Shown piece after piece: positions 9,114-18,911 of a stretch of DNA of 64,000 nt. The notes beneath the pieces were generated by a model that worked only from the letters and a program-made list of their open reading frames with translations, had not been told where the DNA came from and did not search any database. A program made the translations under genes and the position numbers. Positions within the stretch are counted from its first letter, which is position 1; each line of letters begins with the position of its first letter. Source of the DNA: Roseivirga sp. (GTDB taxonomy: Bacteria > Bacteroidota > Bacteroidia > Cytophagales > Cyclobacteriaceae); NCBI GenBank assembly GCA_021404565.1, contig JAAWWF010000008.1:186001-250000 (forward strand), read 5' to 3'.

Positions 9114-11693
9114 TTATTGCACTTCATTTCTCAAAACCTCCAGTGGAGGCTTATTGATAACGCTCCTGCTGTTGATCAGTCCAATGGATATAGTGATCAG
9201 GGTGATTGATACACTGATGATAAGGGTGGGCAATAACGTAGGGTAGAAGGTAGCCTCAAAATAAAAGTAGGCAAGGCCCAGGCTGGCCAGTATGCCTAAA
9301 AATATACCAGAGATTGAGGCCAGGCCACCCAGAAACAAGTATTCCAGGGCATTGATGCTAAAGATTTGCCGCTTGCTGGCTCCCATGGTGCGGAGCAAAA
9401 CGCTTTCTTTGATTCGCTGAAACCGGGAGAGAATAACCGAACTGATAAGTACCAGCAGGCCGGTGAGTATGCTGAGTACTCCCATAAAACGAATAACAAA
9501 GGACACTTTCTTCATGATGCCGTTCAGTGTCTCCAGCATAATATCGAAGCTCACAACGGATACACCAGGATGGTTCTTTACTATTGCTTTCTGTAGGTCT
9601 ACCCTTGGCTCAAGCCCTCCTGTTTTTGTCAGTAATACATGAAATTTGGGTGCCTGCTCCAGCACTCCGGTAGGAAAAAAAGCATGGAATTTACTGTTTA
9701 CCCGATCGTTATTTACCAGGCGCCTGCTGCCTAATATGGTGGTAATGGGTATACCCTGCACATCCCAGATAAGGGTATCTCCCAGGTTCAGCTCAAGAAT
9801 GGCGGAATGAATCACTTCCATACTGACCAAAATCGCATCTTCATTCACTCCCATAAGCCAGGGAGGTCTTTCTTCGGGCATATGAAGTACACCATCCAAA
9901 AGCTTTTCTTTTTCTGTAAGGCTGTCGCGGTAAGTAACGTGCCATTCCGGGTTGATTTGGTCAAAAGGATCCTTCTCTTCCAGGTCAGGAACCATGCCAT
10001 TGATGGATTTCAGGCGCATGGTGACCACTGGTACATTATGTGTGATTACCATATTTCTATCCTTTACCAAGGTTTCCACCTCTTCAAGCTGGTGGTCCTG
10101 AATATCAAAAATCATCAGGTCAGGGAGGTCATTGTTCATTTGAACTTCCAGCTTATTAACCAGCAGGGCCTGAATAAAAAACAGGATGGTAATAAGGGAA
10201 GCAGCTAGACCCAAAGAGGAAATCAGCACAAGTGTTTGATTGTTGGGGCGATACAAATTGGCCATTCCCTGACGCCATTCATATTTCCATTTGGAGGGGA
10301 AAAAGCGCCTGACCATCCACATACTGCCTTTGGCTGTCGCTATGAGCAGGCTAAAGGAGATCACCACATAGGAGGTGAAGATCAGACTGTCCAGCCACCT
10401 GCCTGTTTGAATAAAGCTGAAGCCGATAATAAAGATGCAGATGACCGAATAAATGATGAGTTGATTTTTATCAATCCTTTTACCCTTATGCTGACCCAGG
10501 CCCCTGAGTGTAATCAGGGGAGATATTTTCCGGAGAGTAATAAGGGATGCCAGTGCGAAAAGAACGGTGAAGATGACACCGGTGAGTATGCCTATAAGAA
10601 TGGAAGACCATGATATACTAAGGCTGACTTCAATGGGTAGAAAATCGGCAAAGACGGTTGGTAGAATGGATTGTATCAGCACCCCGGCCAGTGCTCCGAT
10701 CAGCGAGCCTAAAAATCCTAAAATGCTGATTTGAACAAGAAATATCACGAAAGTGTCTTTACTGGTAACACCGAGGCATCTCAGTATGGCCACCGATCTG
10801 GCTTTTTCTTTGGTATAGATGTTTACGGCACTGGCCACCCCGATGCTGCCTAAAAGCAGGGCGATAAAGGCAATAAGATTCAGGTAGTCTGTGGTGTAAT
10901 CAAAGTGACCACTCACCCATTCTCTTTGTGTTTCGGCAGTGGCTTTGGGAGTTCTGCCGAGCGTTCCTCGGCTGCCCGGGCCAAGGGTGATCCAGCGATC
11001 CCAGTCAAAATCTTCGGGAAGCGAAGTAAACTTATAGAAATGATTGTACTCCACCTGACTGCCAAACCCGATGAGGCGGGTACTATCCAGATAGGCCATG
11101 GGAATATAGACGATGGGATTTGGCAATATATCTGTCAAGGGTGCGGAAGGCGTTCTGACAAGTGCTCCTTCAATCGTGAAAGTCATTTCACCAATTCTTA
11201 CAGAATCTCCTGCAACTAAGTCGTATTGAAGTAACACTGCCTGATCTACCAGGGCTTTGGGTGGACCATCACGAAAGGTAGATGCTGCGGTTATTGGCTT
11301 TGTCTGGATACTTCCATAGTAAGGGAATTCACCTTCCAATGATTTTACGCTTACCAGTCGGCTGTCCTGTGACTTTGGGAAAAATGCCATTGATTGGAAG
11401 ATTGCCTCGCGTGATAGCTTGTGAGGCATGGAGTCGAGTACCGGAAAGGTTAATGCAGCTTCCTTGCTAAAAAGTTTCAGGTCTGCTCCCAAAAGTTCTT
11501 TGCTCTTGTTCGCTATATCCTTCTGCAGGTTGATGCTGCCGGAATTGATGGATACCAGAGCTGCAATGCCTATAATGATGGATAACATAAAAAGCGCCAG
11601 CCGTGACTTGCTTCTGCGCGCATCTCTTAAGGCCATTTTAAATATCCACGACCATGTAGTGTGGCTAACCGGTACACTTATTATTCTATCCAT
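9114..11693 (-). CDS. FtsX-like ABC transporter permease, YbbP type
   Basis: An 859-residue permease with the YbbP architecture: an N-terminal membrane helix ([18 protein letters not shown]), a large periplasmic domain, an FtsX core with three helices (about 260-390), two further helices near 420-460, a second N-terminal-type helix and periplasmic domain (about 490-710), and a C-terminal FtsX core (about 730-850). YbbP normally works with the ATPase YbbA and is linked to the thioesterase TesA; neither is encoded nearby. It is followed by the DUF885 lipoprotein. Substrate unknown; envelope lipid or lipoprotein handling would fit the family. Confidence 0.85.
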   Translation of the reverse strand: MDRIISVPVSHTTWSWIFKMALRDARRSKSRLALFMLSIIIGIAALVSINSGSINLQKDIANKSKELLGADLKLFSKEAALTFPVLDSMPHKLSREAIFQSMAFFPKSQDSRLVSVKSLEGEFPYYGSIQTKPITAASTFRDGPPKALVDQAVLLQYDLVAGDSVRIGEMTFTIEGALVRTPSAPLTDILPNPIVYIPMAYLDSTRLIGFGSQVEYNHFYKFTSLPEDFDWDRWITLGPGSRGTLGRTPKATAETQREWVSGHFDYTTDYLNLIAFIALLLGSIGVASAVNIYTKEKARSVAILRCLGVTSKDTFVIFLVQISILGFLGSLIGALAGVLIQSILPTVFADFLPIEVSLSISWSSILIGILTGVIFTVLFALASLITLRKISPLITLRGLGQHKGKRIDKNQLIIYSVICIFIIGFSFIQTGRWLDSLIFTSYVVISFSLLIATAKGSMWMVRRFFPSKWKYEWRQGMANLYRPNNQTLVLISSLGLAASLITILFFIQALLVNKLEVQMNNDLPDLMIFDIQDHQLEEVETLVKDRNMVITHNVPVVTMRLKSINGMVPDLEEKDPFDQINPEWHVTYRDSLTEKEKLLDGVLHMPEERPPWLMGVNEDAILVSMEVIHSAILELNLGDTLIWDVQGIPITTILGSRRLVNNDRVNSKFHAFFPTGVLEQAPKFHVLLTKTGGLEPRVDLQKAIVKNHPGVSVVSFDIMLETLNGIMKKVSFVIRFMGVLSILTGLLVLISSVILSRFQRIKESVLLRTMGASKRQIFSINALEYLFLGGLASISGIFLGILASLGLAYFYFEATFYPTLLPTLIISVSITLITISIGLINSRSVINKPPLEVLRNEVQ

Positions 11694-11952
11694 TATGCAC
11701 AGGTGGCCATTGTGTGGTGTTGGGCTTTGATTTGTTTTGGTCTGGTTTTACGGTTAGCCCGTTATGCGGTTTGCGAATGTGAACTAAAATATCGTTTTGC
11801 TCTTTACTGTCAAAGGAAAGCACCAGGCTCTTTCTCCCGTGTGGTGGAGAATTGATGGAACTCTGCCAGTCAGTCAAAAGAGGATGTCGCAATATGCTGA
11901 TCTGGGTGTCGGCTTACTCTCTATTCTGCTCCCTAATTAACCAATTACCACT

Positions 11953-12558
11953 TTAGAGGCTTTCCTTATATCGGGCCACCATGGCTTCCTGCGACTCAGG
12001 TGGCACATCATCATTCAGCTGGTCTTTGAGCATTTGCCCAATGGTCGGGAGTTCTGAACGTTCTATTTGAGAGCTGGCCGACCAAAGCTCCGAACGCATC
12101 AGTGCTTTGGCACAATGAAGAAATACCTCTTCAATTTCTATAATCAGACAGGTTTTCGGTCTATGTCTTTGGTCAGTAAACAGGTCAATAATAGACGCTT
12201 CGGTGGTGAGATAAGCAGTGCCGTTAAGTCTCAGTGTTTCATCCATACCCGGAATAAGAAAGAGCAAACCCGCCCGGCCAGTATCCACAATGTTGCGAAA
12301 GCTGTCCAGGCGGTTGTTGCCCTTGCCATCAGGAATGGCAATGGTTTTTTCGTCCAGCACTTTTACAAAACCCGGACTTCCACCTCTGGGGGAGGCATCT
12401 ACCTGCCCAGTAGAATTGAAGCTAGACAAGACGAGAAAGGGAGATTTACCGATGAAATTAATGCAGTGTTTCTCCAGTGCCTCAAGTACTTTGTCTTTGG
12501 CTCTGCCCCGGGCTGTTCCATATAAGTCTACCAGTTGATCTGTGTTCTCAATCCTCAT
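11953..12558 (-). CDS. Pyridoxamine 5'-phosphate oxidase family flavoprotein (DR_2398/MSMEG_1061 type)
   Basis: A 201-residue protein with the FMN-binding split-barrel fold. Recognisable segments are PFLVLSSFNSTGQVDASPRG (about 40-60), the FMN-contacting DGKGNNRLDSFRNI (about 77-90) and GLLFLIPGMDETLRLNG (about 97-113). It belongs to the PPOX-type, DR_2398-like group rather than to authentic PdxH: the C-terminal pyridoxamine-site residues are absent and the C-terminus is a helical tail. Likely an FMN- or F420-type flavin reductase of unknown substrate. It is monocistronic; a 259-bp gap without visible genes follows it toward the permease gene. Confidence 0.85.
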   Translation of the reverse strand: MRIENTDQLVDLYGTARGRAKDKVLEALEKHCINFIGKSPFLVLSSFNSTGQVDASPRGGSPGFVKVLDEKTIAIPDGKGNNRLDSFRNIVDTGRAGLLFLIPGMDETLRLNGTAYLTTEASIIDLFTDQRHRPKTCLIIEIEEVFLHCAKALMRSELWSASSQIERSELPTIGQMLKDQLNDDVPPESQEAMVARYKESL

Positions 12559-12646
12559 ATCAGGAAGTTGGAGAATCGACTGCCTAAAATCAAAGCCGGA
12601 TGGGAAAAGGGCAGGGGTCCGGTTGAGCGGTAAAGTCCAGGCCAGT

Positions 12647-12673
12647 GGTCAGACCACTTTGAGTGGTCCAACC
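12647..12673. repeat. REP-like palindrome, copy 1
   Basis: Core GACCACT (12652-12658), loop TTG, AGTGGTC (12662-12668), with outer GGT/ACC pairing. An additional AGTGGTC immediately to the left (12644-12650) offers an alternative partner for the left arm. It lies 8 bp beyond the stop of the SnoaL-like gene. The same core with the same spacing occurs at 13541-13569 and 36174-36206. Confidence 0.75.
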
Positions 12674-12681
12674 GTTAAGTG

Positions 12682-13473
12682 CTATTTAACCTTCTTCAAC
12701 TCCTCAGCGACTGCCCCATTTTCTTTAACCACCATTTTGATCACTTTACCGGCAGCATCTGTTACAAAACTAAAGGTGATCGGGCGTTCCTTGATAAAGA
12801 AGGTATCAACTGTTTGAGGGTATAAAGTAAAACCAAACTGGGTAGCCTTTAGCTCCAGGTTAGGGGCTGCCACGGAGATTTCCACAGTGCCTGTTTGGTC
12901 GCCTTGAAAAGTGCCGGCAAACAAAGCGAGTGCTTCGGCCGAGATCTGAATCTCTTCTTTTGTGTTTTCGTAAGGCACAGGCTGATGGTCGTAGCTGAGT
13001 ACTCGCGTCATCTTCCAAACATTGTTTTCAAATTTCCAGACATGCGTAAACCTGGCCGATTCTTCGGGGTATTCGTCCTGACCGGTTTTGTTGCGGAAAA
13101 ACGTGTGCTCTCCGGTAATGATGGCGCCATAATTATCGAGCGGGTAGACCTTAACAGTTCCGGCCTTTGCCTCTCTTCTTAATCTGGAACCGGGCTCTCC
13201 GCACAGGCCTGTATTTAATACCTCTTTGAGTACTGTTTTGGAGTCAGTTAAGCCCCCTTTATCATGATAGAATTCTAAGTCGTCTACAAAGAAACCGGCC
13301 ATTTCATCTATCTGGCAGCCGTTGTAGGCTTTCCAGAATAGGGCGTCCTGCTCCAGTATGGTTTGACTTAGTTGATCACTCTGTGCAGTGGCTCGTTGGT
13401 TTGATACTGTGAGTATGGTGAGCATAAAGATGCTGATTCCCAATGTGCGGATTGGGGTGAATATTGTTTTCAT
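12682..13473 (-). CDS. Exported SnoaL/DUF4440-like protein
   Basis: A 263-residue protein with a signal peptide (about 1-30, ending ATAQ). Residues 35-165 form an NTF2-like DUF4440 domain (QDALFWKAYNGCQIDEMAGF, ARFTHVWKFENNVWKMTRVL); the C-terminal 80 residues resemble the small beta domain (DUF3471-like) attached to beta-lactamase-like and SnoaL proteins in this phylum (LALFAGTFQG... ITFSFVTDAAGKV). DUF4440 domains bind small ligands or act as simple lyases or isomerases; no specific activity can be read here. The gene is bracketed by two copies of a REP-like palindrome, 8 bp after its stop and 67 bp before its start. Confidence 0.8.
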   Translation of the reverse strand: MKTIFTPIRTLGISIFMLTILTVSNQRATAQSDQLSQTILEQDALFWKAYNGCQIDEMAGFFVDDLEFYHDKGGLTDSKTVLKEVLNTGLCGEPGSRLRREAKAGTVKVYPLDNYGAIITGEHTFFRNKTGQDEYPEESARFTHVWKFENNVWKMTRVLSYDHQPVPYENTKEEIQISAEALALFAGTFQGDQTGTVEISVAAPNLELKATQFGFTLYPQTVDTFFIKERPITFSFVTDAAGKVIKMVVKENGAVAEELKKVK

Positions 13474-13540
13474 GTTTTTGGTTTTTTACCCCTTGGGAGG
13501 TAACGTGATGATTGTGTCTGATCCAATTCGTGAGTCTAAT

Positions 13541-13569
13541 TCGTCCGACCACTCTGAGTGGTCAGACGA
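13541..13569. repeat. REP-like palindrome, copy 2
   Basis: Arms of 13 nt: TCGTC-C-GACCACT (13541-13553) and AGTGGTC-A-GACGA (13557-13569), a single mismatch, loop CTG. It lies 45 bp beyond the 3' end of the permease gene ending at 13615 (minus strand) and 67 bp upstream of the SnoaL-like gene, so it could end the permease transcript. Confidence 0.85.
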
Positions 13570-13614
13570 TTGGTTTAGACGATTGGAATTCGGGCGATTA
13601 GATAAATGGATTTT

Positions 13615-16224
13615 TTACTCGTTTCTTAGGCTTTTTGATGGGTTGATCCGTGCAGCTTTGAGGGTTTGTAGCCCCACTGTGAGCCAGGCGATAAAGAGTG
13701 CGGCCATACCTGCTCCTACGAAGTACCAGATGTTCAGGTCTATCTTATAGGCAAAACCATCCAGCCAGCTTTTGATGAGGTAATAGCTTACCGGCATGGC
13801 AATGATGATAGAAAGCCCCACCATGCGATTAAATTCACCTGACAAAAGCTGCACGATACTACCTGTAGTTGCTCCCAATGCCTTGCGAATGCCAATTTCC
13901 TTGCCTTTTCTTTCTGCGGTAAAGGCAGCGAGACCGAAAAGCCCCAGGCAGGATATGATAATGGCCGCTCCCGCGAAGAAGCGCGAGATCACAGAAATCC
14001 TCTGCTCAGCGGCATATTGCGAGGCGTAATCCTGATCTAAAAACCTGTAGTCGAAGGTGAAACCTTCATTGTACGAGGTATAAAAGGAGGTGAGTCGATC
14101 CAGAACTTCCTTTTCTTGTCCGGCAGCCATACGCACAACCATATCGGTGAGAAACTCCTCATTAAGCCTGATAAACAGTGGGCTGATCACTTCATGCAGG
14201 GACTGAGCATGGAAATCTTTCACGACTCCAATAATCTGCACCTTATTACCCCATAGCGATACAGATTTTCCTACGGGGTCTTCAATGCCCATGGTTTTGA
14301 TAGCCGTTTCATTGAAGATAATTTTTGCTCCGTAGTCGGTTTCTTTGTTAGGATCAAAATCCCTGCCTTCGAGCAATTCCATTCCCAATGTCTCAATAAA
14401 TTTGCCCCCTACGGTCATGTTAGAAAACCTCACCTCCACATCGGGTTCCTTACCCTGCCAGGATACTCCGGTAGTAAAGCCACCTTCACTCACAATTGGA
14501 TGTGAGGTGGCGGCTACGCTCAAAATCCCCGGAATGTTTTCAACCCGGGTCATAAAGGAACGCAAATTTGCATTGACCTTGCCTTCATTTTTAAACATCA
14601 ATACGTTGTCTTTTTCGTAGCCGAGATTAGTGGTTTGTACATACTCGATTTGCTTGTAAACCACCACTACACCTACTATCAGGGTTACTGAGAGGGCAAA
14701 CTGGAAAACCACCAGGCCCTTTCTGGCCCAAAGCTCGCCTACTGAGCTGCGGATTCTGCCTTTCAGAATTTCTACAGGTTTGAAACCAGAGAGGTACAAG
14801 GCAGGATAGCTACCCGCTACCAGCCCTGTGGTGATAATGATTGTCACAATGACGGAAATAAGGTTTTGATCAAAGGAAAGGGCTATGTGCTTGTCAGTGA
14901 GGTTATTGAACTGAGGTAGTAAGAGCCAGACCAGACCAATAGCCAGTAGGGCGGAAAAGGTGGTAAGTAGCAGTGATTCTTCCAGGTATTGGAAGATCAG
15001 GTGTGCTCGTCTGGCACCAATGGCCTTTTTGACCCCAATTTCTTTGGTCCGTCTGGTGGCCTTAGCTGTAGAGAGGTTCATGAAATTGATGCTCGCGATC
15101 AGCAGGATAAAGACGGCTATGATCGAAAAGAGTCTGACGTACTCAATACGACCCCCTGACTGCACACCATTTTCATATTTTCCATACAGATACTTGTCAG
15201 AGTAGGGACGCAGAAATACGTTGACATTAGAACCGTTGGCACGTTCTTTAACAAAGGGGCCAAGCTTGGCATTCAATGCGGTTACATCGGTGTTTTCTTC
15301 CAGTACTACCCAGGCCACGGCATTGTAATTGCCCCAGTGAGCACCATCGCCCACCATTCCTTTGAAAACATCAAACGACATGACGAAGTCAAACTGATCC
15401 GTTGACTGCGCAGGTACATCGGCAAAAACCCCAGTGATAAGGTAGTTTTGGCTGAAATTAAGCAAAGACCAATCTATGGTTTTGCCTACTGCGGCTTCCG
15501 TTGACCCGAAGAGGTTGACTGCCAGAGATTCTGAAACAACAATGCTCTCCTTTTTAGTAAGCACTTGATCGCGATTGCCGTGAATCAGGGGATATGAAAA
15601 CACATTGAAGTATTCCTTTCCGACAAATTTACCTTCTGCCTTGATTGTCTTTTCTTCATAGGTCAGCGGCATTTGACCAAACCATTCTTTTGGTGTACCG
15701 GGAAGGCCCACCTTGATCTCTGGTACTTCAGCTTCCAGTGTCTCTGCCAGCAGAATTTGAGTCCATTCTTCAGTGCGCAGCAGGCCAGACTCTTCATGGT
15801 TGAGCATTACCTGGTAGAGTTGACCATCGAGCGTATGGAATTTATCCATACTCTTTTCATCGCTCACCCAGAGGTAAATAAAGAGTGCACAGGCCAGGCC
15901 GCTGGTGAGCCCTGTCAGGTTGATGAAGAAGGCATTTTTATGCCTGGCAAAACTGCGCAGACTTATCAATAAGTTGTGTTTAAACATGTCGTAGTAATTG
16001 AGTTTTTGAGTTCCTTTAAATGCTCGGATAATACCTGGCCGAAATAGCTGCAAGACATCTTTTGCCATTAACCACCTAGCTTTTCTATGTCCCTTTTTAT
16101 TCACCCTGATCTCGAATCTTTCCACAAGATCTCCCTCAATATCTTCCACCATGCGAGGGTCGCAGAAGAGACGGAAGAGCCGGATTAGAAACTGTGGAGG
16201 CGTTATGGGGTTGTTTAATTTCAT
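13615..16224 (-). CDS. MacB-like ABC transporter permease with N-terminal prefix domain 2
   Basis: An 869-residue permease. Residues 1-75 are a soluble prefix (PPQFLIRLFRLFCDPRMVEDI, EGDLVERFEIR, KKGHRKARW) of the type called permease prefix domain 2. Then follow a membrane helix (about 100-120), a periplasmic MacB-like domain, a three-helix FtsX core (about 370-480), a second helix/periplasmic domain unit (about 515-740) and a C-terminal FtsX core ending in the family-typical INPSKSLRNE. The gene is the last of a PadR-led series (14-bp gap from the upstream paralogue). No cognate ATPase is encoded in the window. Its first 162 coding bases after codon 3 are almost identical to those of the neighbouring paralogue. 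Confidence 0.9.
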   Translation of the reverse strand: MKLNNPITPPQFLIRLFRLFCDPRMVEDIEGDLVERFEIRVNKKGHRKARWLMAKDVLQLFRPGIIRAFKGTQKLNYYDMFKHNLLISLRSFARHKNAFFINLTGLTSGLACALFIYLWVSDEKSMDKFHTLDGQLYQVMLNHEESGLLRTEEWTQILLAETLEAEVPEIKVGLPGTPKEWFGQMPLTYEEKTIKAEGKFVGKEYFNVFSYPLIHGNRDQVLTKKESIVVSESLAVNLFGSTEAAVGKTIDWSLLNFSQNYLITGVFADVPAQSTDQFDFVMSFDVFKGMVGDGAHWGNYNAVAWVVLEENTDVTALNAKLGPFVKERANGSNVNVFLRPYSDKYLYGKYENGVQSGGRIEYVRLFSIIAVFILLIASINFMNLSTAKATRRTKEIGVKKAIGARRAHLIFQYLEESLLLTTFSALLAIGLVWLLLPQFNNLTDKHIALSFDQNLISVIVTIIITTGLVAGSYPALYLSGFKPVEILKGRIRSSVGELWARKGLVVFQFALSVTLIVGVVVVYKQIEYVQTTNLGYEKDNVLMFKNEGKVNANLRSFMTRVENIPGILSVAATSHPIVSEGGFTTGVSWQGKEPDVEVRFSNMTVGGKFIETLGMELLEGRDFDPNKETDYGAKIIFNETAIKTMGIEDPVGKSVSLWGNKVQIIGVVKDFHAQSLHEVISPLFIRLNEEFLTDMVVRMAAGQEKEVLDRLTSFYTSYNEGFTFDYRFLDQDYASQYAAEQRISVISRFFAGAAIIISCLGLFGLAAFTAERKGKEIGIRKALGATTGSIVQLLSGEFNRMVGLSIIIAMPVSYYLIKSWLDGFAYKIDLNIWYFVGAGMAALFIAWLTVGLQTLKAARINPSKSLRNE
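16055..16216. repeat. Near-identical prefix-domain block, copy A
   Basis: 162 nt within the 5' end of the permease gene starting at 16224 match 18718-18879 at all but three positions and without gaps. Similarity falls abruptly beyond the left edge and the proteins are strongly diverged over the rest of their lengths. See copy B. Confidence 0.9.
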
Positions 16225-16238
16225 TTATGACACCTGAT

Positions 16239-18887
16239 CTATTCGCTCCTAAGTGTTGTGGCAGGATTTGTTAATACCGACTTAAGCGATTGAAAACCTA
16301 TGACAATCAGCGATATGAACATTGCGGATAACCCGGCTACCAAAAAGGTGAACACTGGAATATCAATGCGATAGGAGAAGCCGTCCAGCCAATTGTCCAT
16401 CATTACCCAAACAATGGGGGTCATAATGACAAAGGAGACCAGGATGATAACCAGAAAATTCCTGGATAGCATTCCAATGAGTTGAGCTACTGTAGCCCCG
16501 AGTACCTTACGAATCCCAATCTCTTTTCTTCTTAGCTGTGTGGAGTGGGCTACCAGGCCGAGAAGACCGATAATGGCAATCGTTGCAGTCAATCCTGAGA
16601 AAAGACTGAAGACTTCTTTGGTTTGAGTTTCACCCTGGTAAAGATCGTTGTACTCATCGTTCAGAAAGAAATAACTGAGTGGGGCATTGGAGAACTGACC
16701 CCAAAGATCTTCAACATGTTCCATGGTATTTTGAATGCCATCTCCTTCAATGCGTATCGATATATATCGGCTGCCAAACGACTGAGGGGAGAAGCTTGGC
16801 AAAATTGCCAATGGCTCCATTTCATAATGGAGTGATTTGTGATGAAAATTTTCCATTACTCCCACCACTGTATGTGTAAAACCGGTATTCCCAAACAGGT
16901 CAATTTTTTTACCAATAGGATTCTTCCATCCCAGGTTTTCAGCAAGTGCCTGATTAATAATCATAGATGATGAATCAGCCCCGAATTGAGTTGAAAAAAA
17001 ACGTCCCTCTTTCATTTGAACTGCGTAAGTGCTCAGGAAATCTTCGTCTGCAAAGAGGAAGTCCATGACCATGATTTCGCGATCCTGCGGCTTGAATTGC
17101 ACATTTGCGAAACGCCTGGTGGGTACGGATAATGAGGCTGTAGAGGAAATCACTTCAGGGCTCTTCGCCAGCTCGGTTTTGAAAGTCTCATAGGAGGTGT
17201 TCAGTAAATAGGTGTTTTCCAACACCAATACACCGTCTTTTTCAAAGCCCAATTGCTTGTTTTGAATATAGTCAAGCTGCTGAGAGATGATCAGGGACCC
17301 CGTGATAATGCCAATAGAGACAATGAACTGAAAAGCAATCAATCCGTTTCTGAACAGGTTCTTTTTACCACTTTCGGTTATTGCTCCCTTGACAGCCCTT
17401 ACGGGGGTAAAGCGAGTGAGATACAGGGCAGGATAAATACCCGCAACTGTGCCGATAAGGAACGAGAATACCACCAGACCTGGTAGTAATGTGCCTAAGC
17501 CTAATTGAGTCGGGTCTATACTGATTTTAGCAAATGATTCGAAGTAAGGTAGCGACAAGAGGACAATTCCAGCCGCCAGTATGATGGCAATAAAGCAATA
17601 AACCTGGCTTTCGATCAGGTGCTGCAGAATCAACTGAGGCCTTCTGGAGCCTATGACTTTCCGGATACCCATTTCCTTGAAACGACTTGAAGCACGAGCA
17701 ACCGTAAGGTTGATAAAATTAACGCAGGCCATGATGAGAATCAGGCTGGCGGTTATCAGGAATATATAGACGTAGGTGATGTTTCCATTGGCCCCTAATT
17801 CACCCGATATATTGGAACGTAAATGGATATCCGTCAATGGCTGTAAAAAAGACCACCATTCATTACCATCTTCAAAAGCCCGGGCAGGAAGGTTTTTCTC
17901 GTACAATTGCGGAAGTTTGGCCTCCACCTCCTGAGGGTTTGTACCTTCTTCAATCAAAACATAGGTGAAGTAACCATTGTTCCACCAGTTGGCTGTTTTG
18001 GAGGAGGGAATATTTTCATTGGACATGAGAAAGTCAAAGTGGAAATGCGACTGATCAGGTAGGTCTTCCACCACTCCGGCAATCTGAATGGATGTTGGAC
18101 TGCCGCTGAAGCTGGTGGTGAGCGACCTGCCCAGAATGTCTTTATCGCGCCAGTTCTCTCCAAAATAACGGATGGCCATACTCTCTGTGAGGACGATCTG
18201 GTTTATGACTGAAAGTGGCTCTTTGCCCTTTCCCAAAAGCAGCTTGAGTGTGAATACATCAAAAATGCTCGCATCAACGAAATAGCCTTTATTCTCGAGA
18301 TAACTTTGACCGGCATTGGAGTCTGAGGTGAGCTGAAATGTAATATTCCCTACTTTTTGTAATCGTACGGCACTCTTTACTTCAGGGAAAACGCTCTGCA
18401 TTTCTGACGCCAGCATGCTCGTAGTGTAGGTCTGATGAAACTCGGAATCCTGCATTTTGCCATGCAACCCTACACGATAGATGTTTTCCGAGTTCTTATG
18501 AAAGCGGTCATAGCCGGTTTCATGTTTGACATAGAACAGCATGAGAAGCGTGGCAGCTACTCCTATGGCCAATCCTGAGATATTGATGGCTGAATGGCTT
18601 TTGTGTCGCCACAGGTTTCTGTAAGCAACCTTGAAGTAATTTTTGAACATGTCGTATTGGTTAAGTTTTTGAGTTCTTTTAAAGCTTCGGATAATGCCCG
18701 GCCTGAAAAGCAGGAGCACATCTTTTGCCATTAACCACCTGGCTTTTCTATGTCCCTTTTTATTCGCCCTGATCTCGAATCTTTCCACAAGATCTCCCTC
18801 AATATCTTCCACCATGCGAGGGTCGCAGAAGAGACGGAAGAGCCGGATCAGAAACTGTGGAGGCGTTATGGGGTTGTTTGAATTCAA
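16239..18887 (-). CDS. MacB-like ABC transporter permease with N-terminal prefix domain 2
   Basis: An 882-residue paralogue of its neighbour with the same architecture: prefix domain (1-75), membrane helix at about 100-120, periplasmic domain, central FtsX core with the conserved RFKEMGIRKVIGSRR loop, a second periplasmic domain, and a C-terminal core with RRKEIGIRKVLGA, ending NPATTLRSE. Outside the prefix domain the two are clearly diverged. It lies 24 bp downstream of the Roadblock-like gene and 14 bp upstream of the next permease, so all are probably co-transcribed from the PadR promoter. Likely an exporter subunit or mechanotransmission-type protein; no ATPase nearby. Confidence 0.9.
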   Translation of the reverse strand: MNSNNPITPPQFLIRLFRLFCDPRMVEDIEGDLVERFEIRANKKGHRKARWLMAKDVLLLFRPGIIRSFKRTQKLNQYDMFKNYFKVAYRNLWRHKSHSAINISGLAIGVAATLLMLFYVKHETGYDRFHKNSENIYRVGLHGKMQDSEFHQTYTTSMLASEMQSVFPEVKSAVRLQKVGNITFQLTSDSNAGQSYLENKGYFVDASIFDVFTLKLLLGKGKEPLSVINQIVLTESMAIRYFGENWRDKDILGRSLTTSFSGSPTSIQIAGVVEDLPDQSHFHFDFLMSNENIPSSKTANWWNNGYFTYVLIEEGTNPQEVEAKLPQLYEKNLPARAFEDGNEWWSFLQPLTDIHLRSNISGELGANGNITYVYIFLITASLILIMACVNFINLTVARASSRFKEMGIRKVIGSRRPQLILQHLIESQVYCFIAIILAAGIVLLSLPYFESFAKISIDPTQLGLGTLLPGLVVFSFLIGTVAGIYPALYLTRFTPVRAVKGAITESGKKNLFRNGLIAFQFIVSIGIITGSLIISQQLDYIQNKQLGFEKDGVLVLENTYLLNTSYETFKTELAKSPEVISSTASLSVPTRRFANVQFKPQDREIMVMDFLFADEDFLSTYAVQMKEGRFFSTQFGADSSSMIINQALAENLGWKNPIGKKIDLFGNTGFTHTVVGVMENFHHKSLHYEMEPLAILPSFSPQSFGSRYISIRIEGDGIQNTMEHVEDLWGQFSNAPLSYFFLNDEYNDLYQGETQTKEVFSLFSGLTATIAIIGLLGLVAHSTQLRRKEIGIRKVLGATVAQLIGMLSRNFLVIILVSFVIMTPIVWVMMDNWLDGFSYRIDIPVFTFLVAGLSAMFISLIVIGFQSLKSVLTNPATTLRSE
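18718..18879. repeat. Near-identical prefix-domain block, copy B
   Basis: 162 nt in the 5' end of the permease gene starting at 18887; three mismatches to 16055-16216. The block encodes the DPRMVEDIEGDLVERFEIR part of the prefix domain and the adjacent KKGHRKARW motif. Same orientation as copy A, about 2.66 kb apart. Confidence 0.9.
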
Positions 18888-18911
18888 TGATTTGGCGTTA
18901 GCGGTATTGTT

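Noticed and set aside
9114-9127. Overlap of the DUF885 gene with the YbbP-like gene
   Set aside because: Only exists if the DUF885 protein starts 31 codons upstream; the lipoprotein start at 9034 is far better supported, leaving a 79-bp gap.
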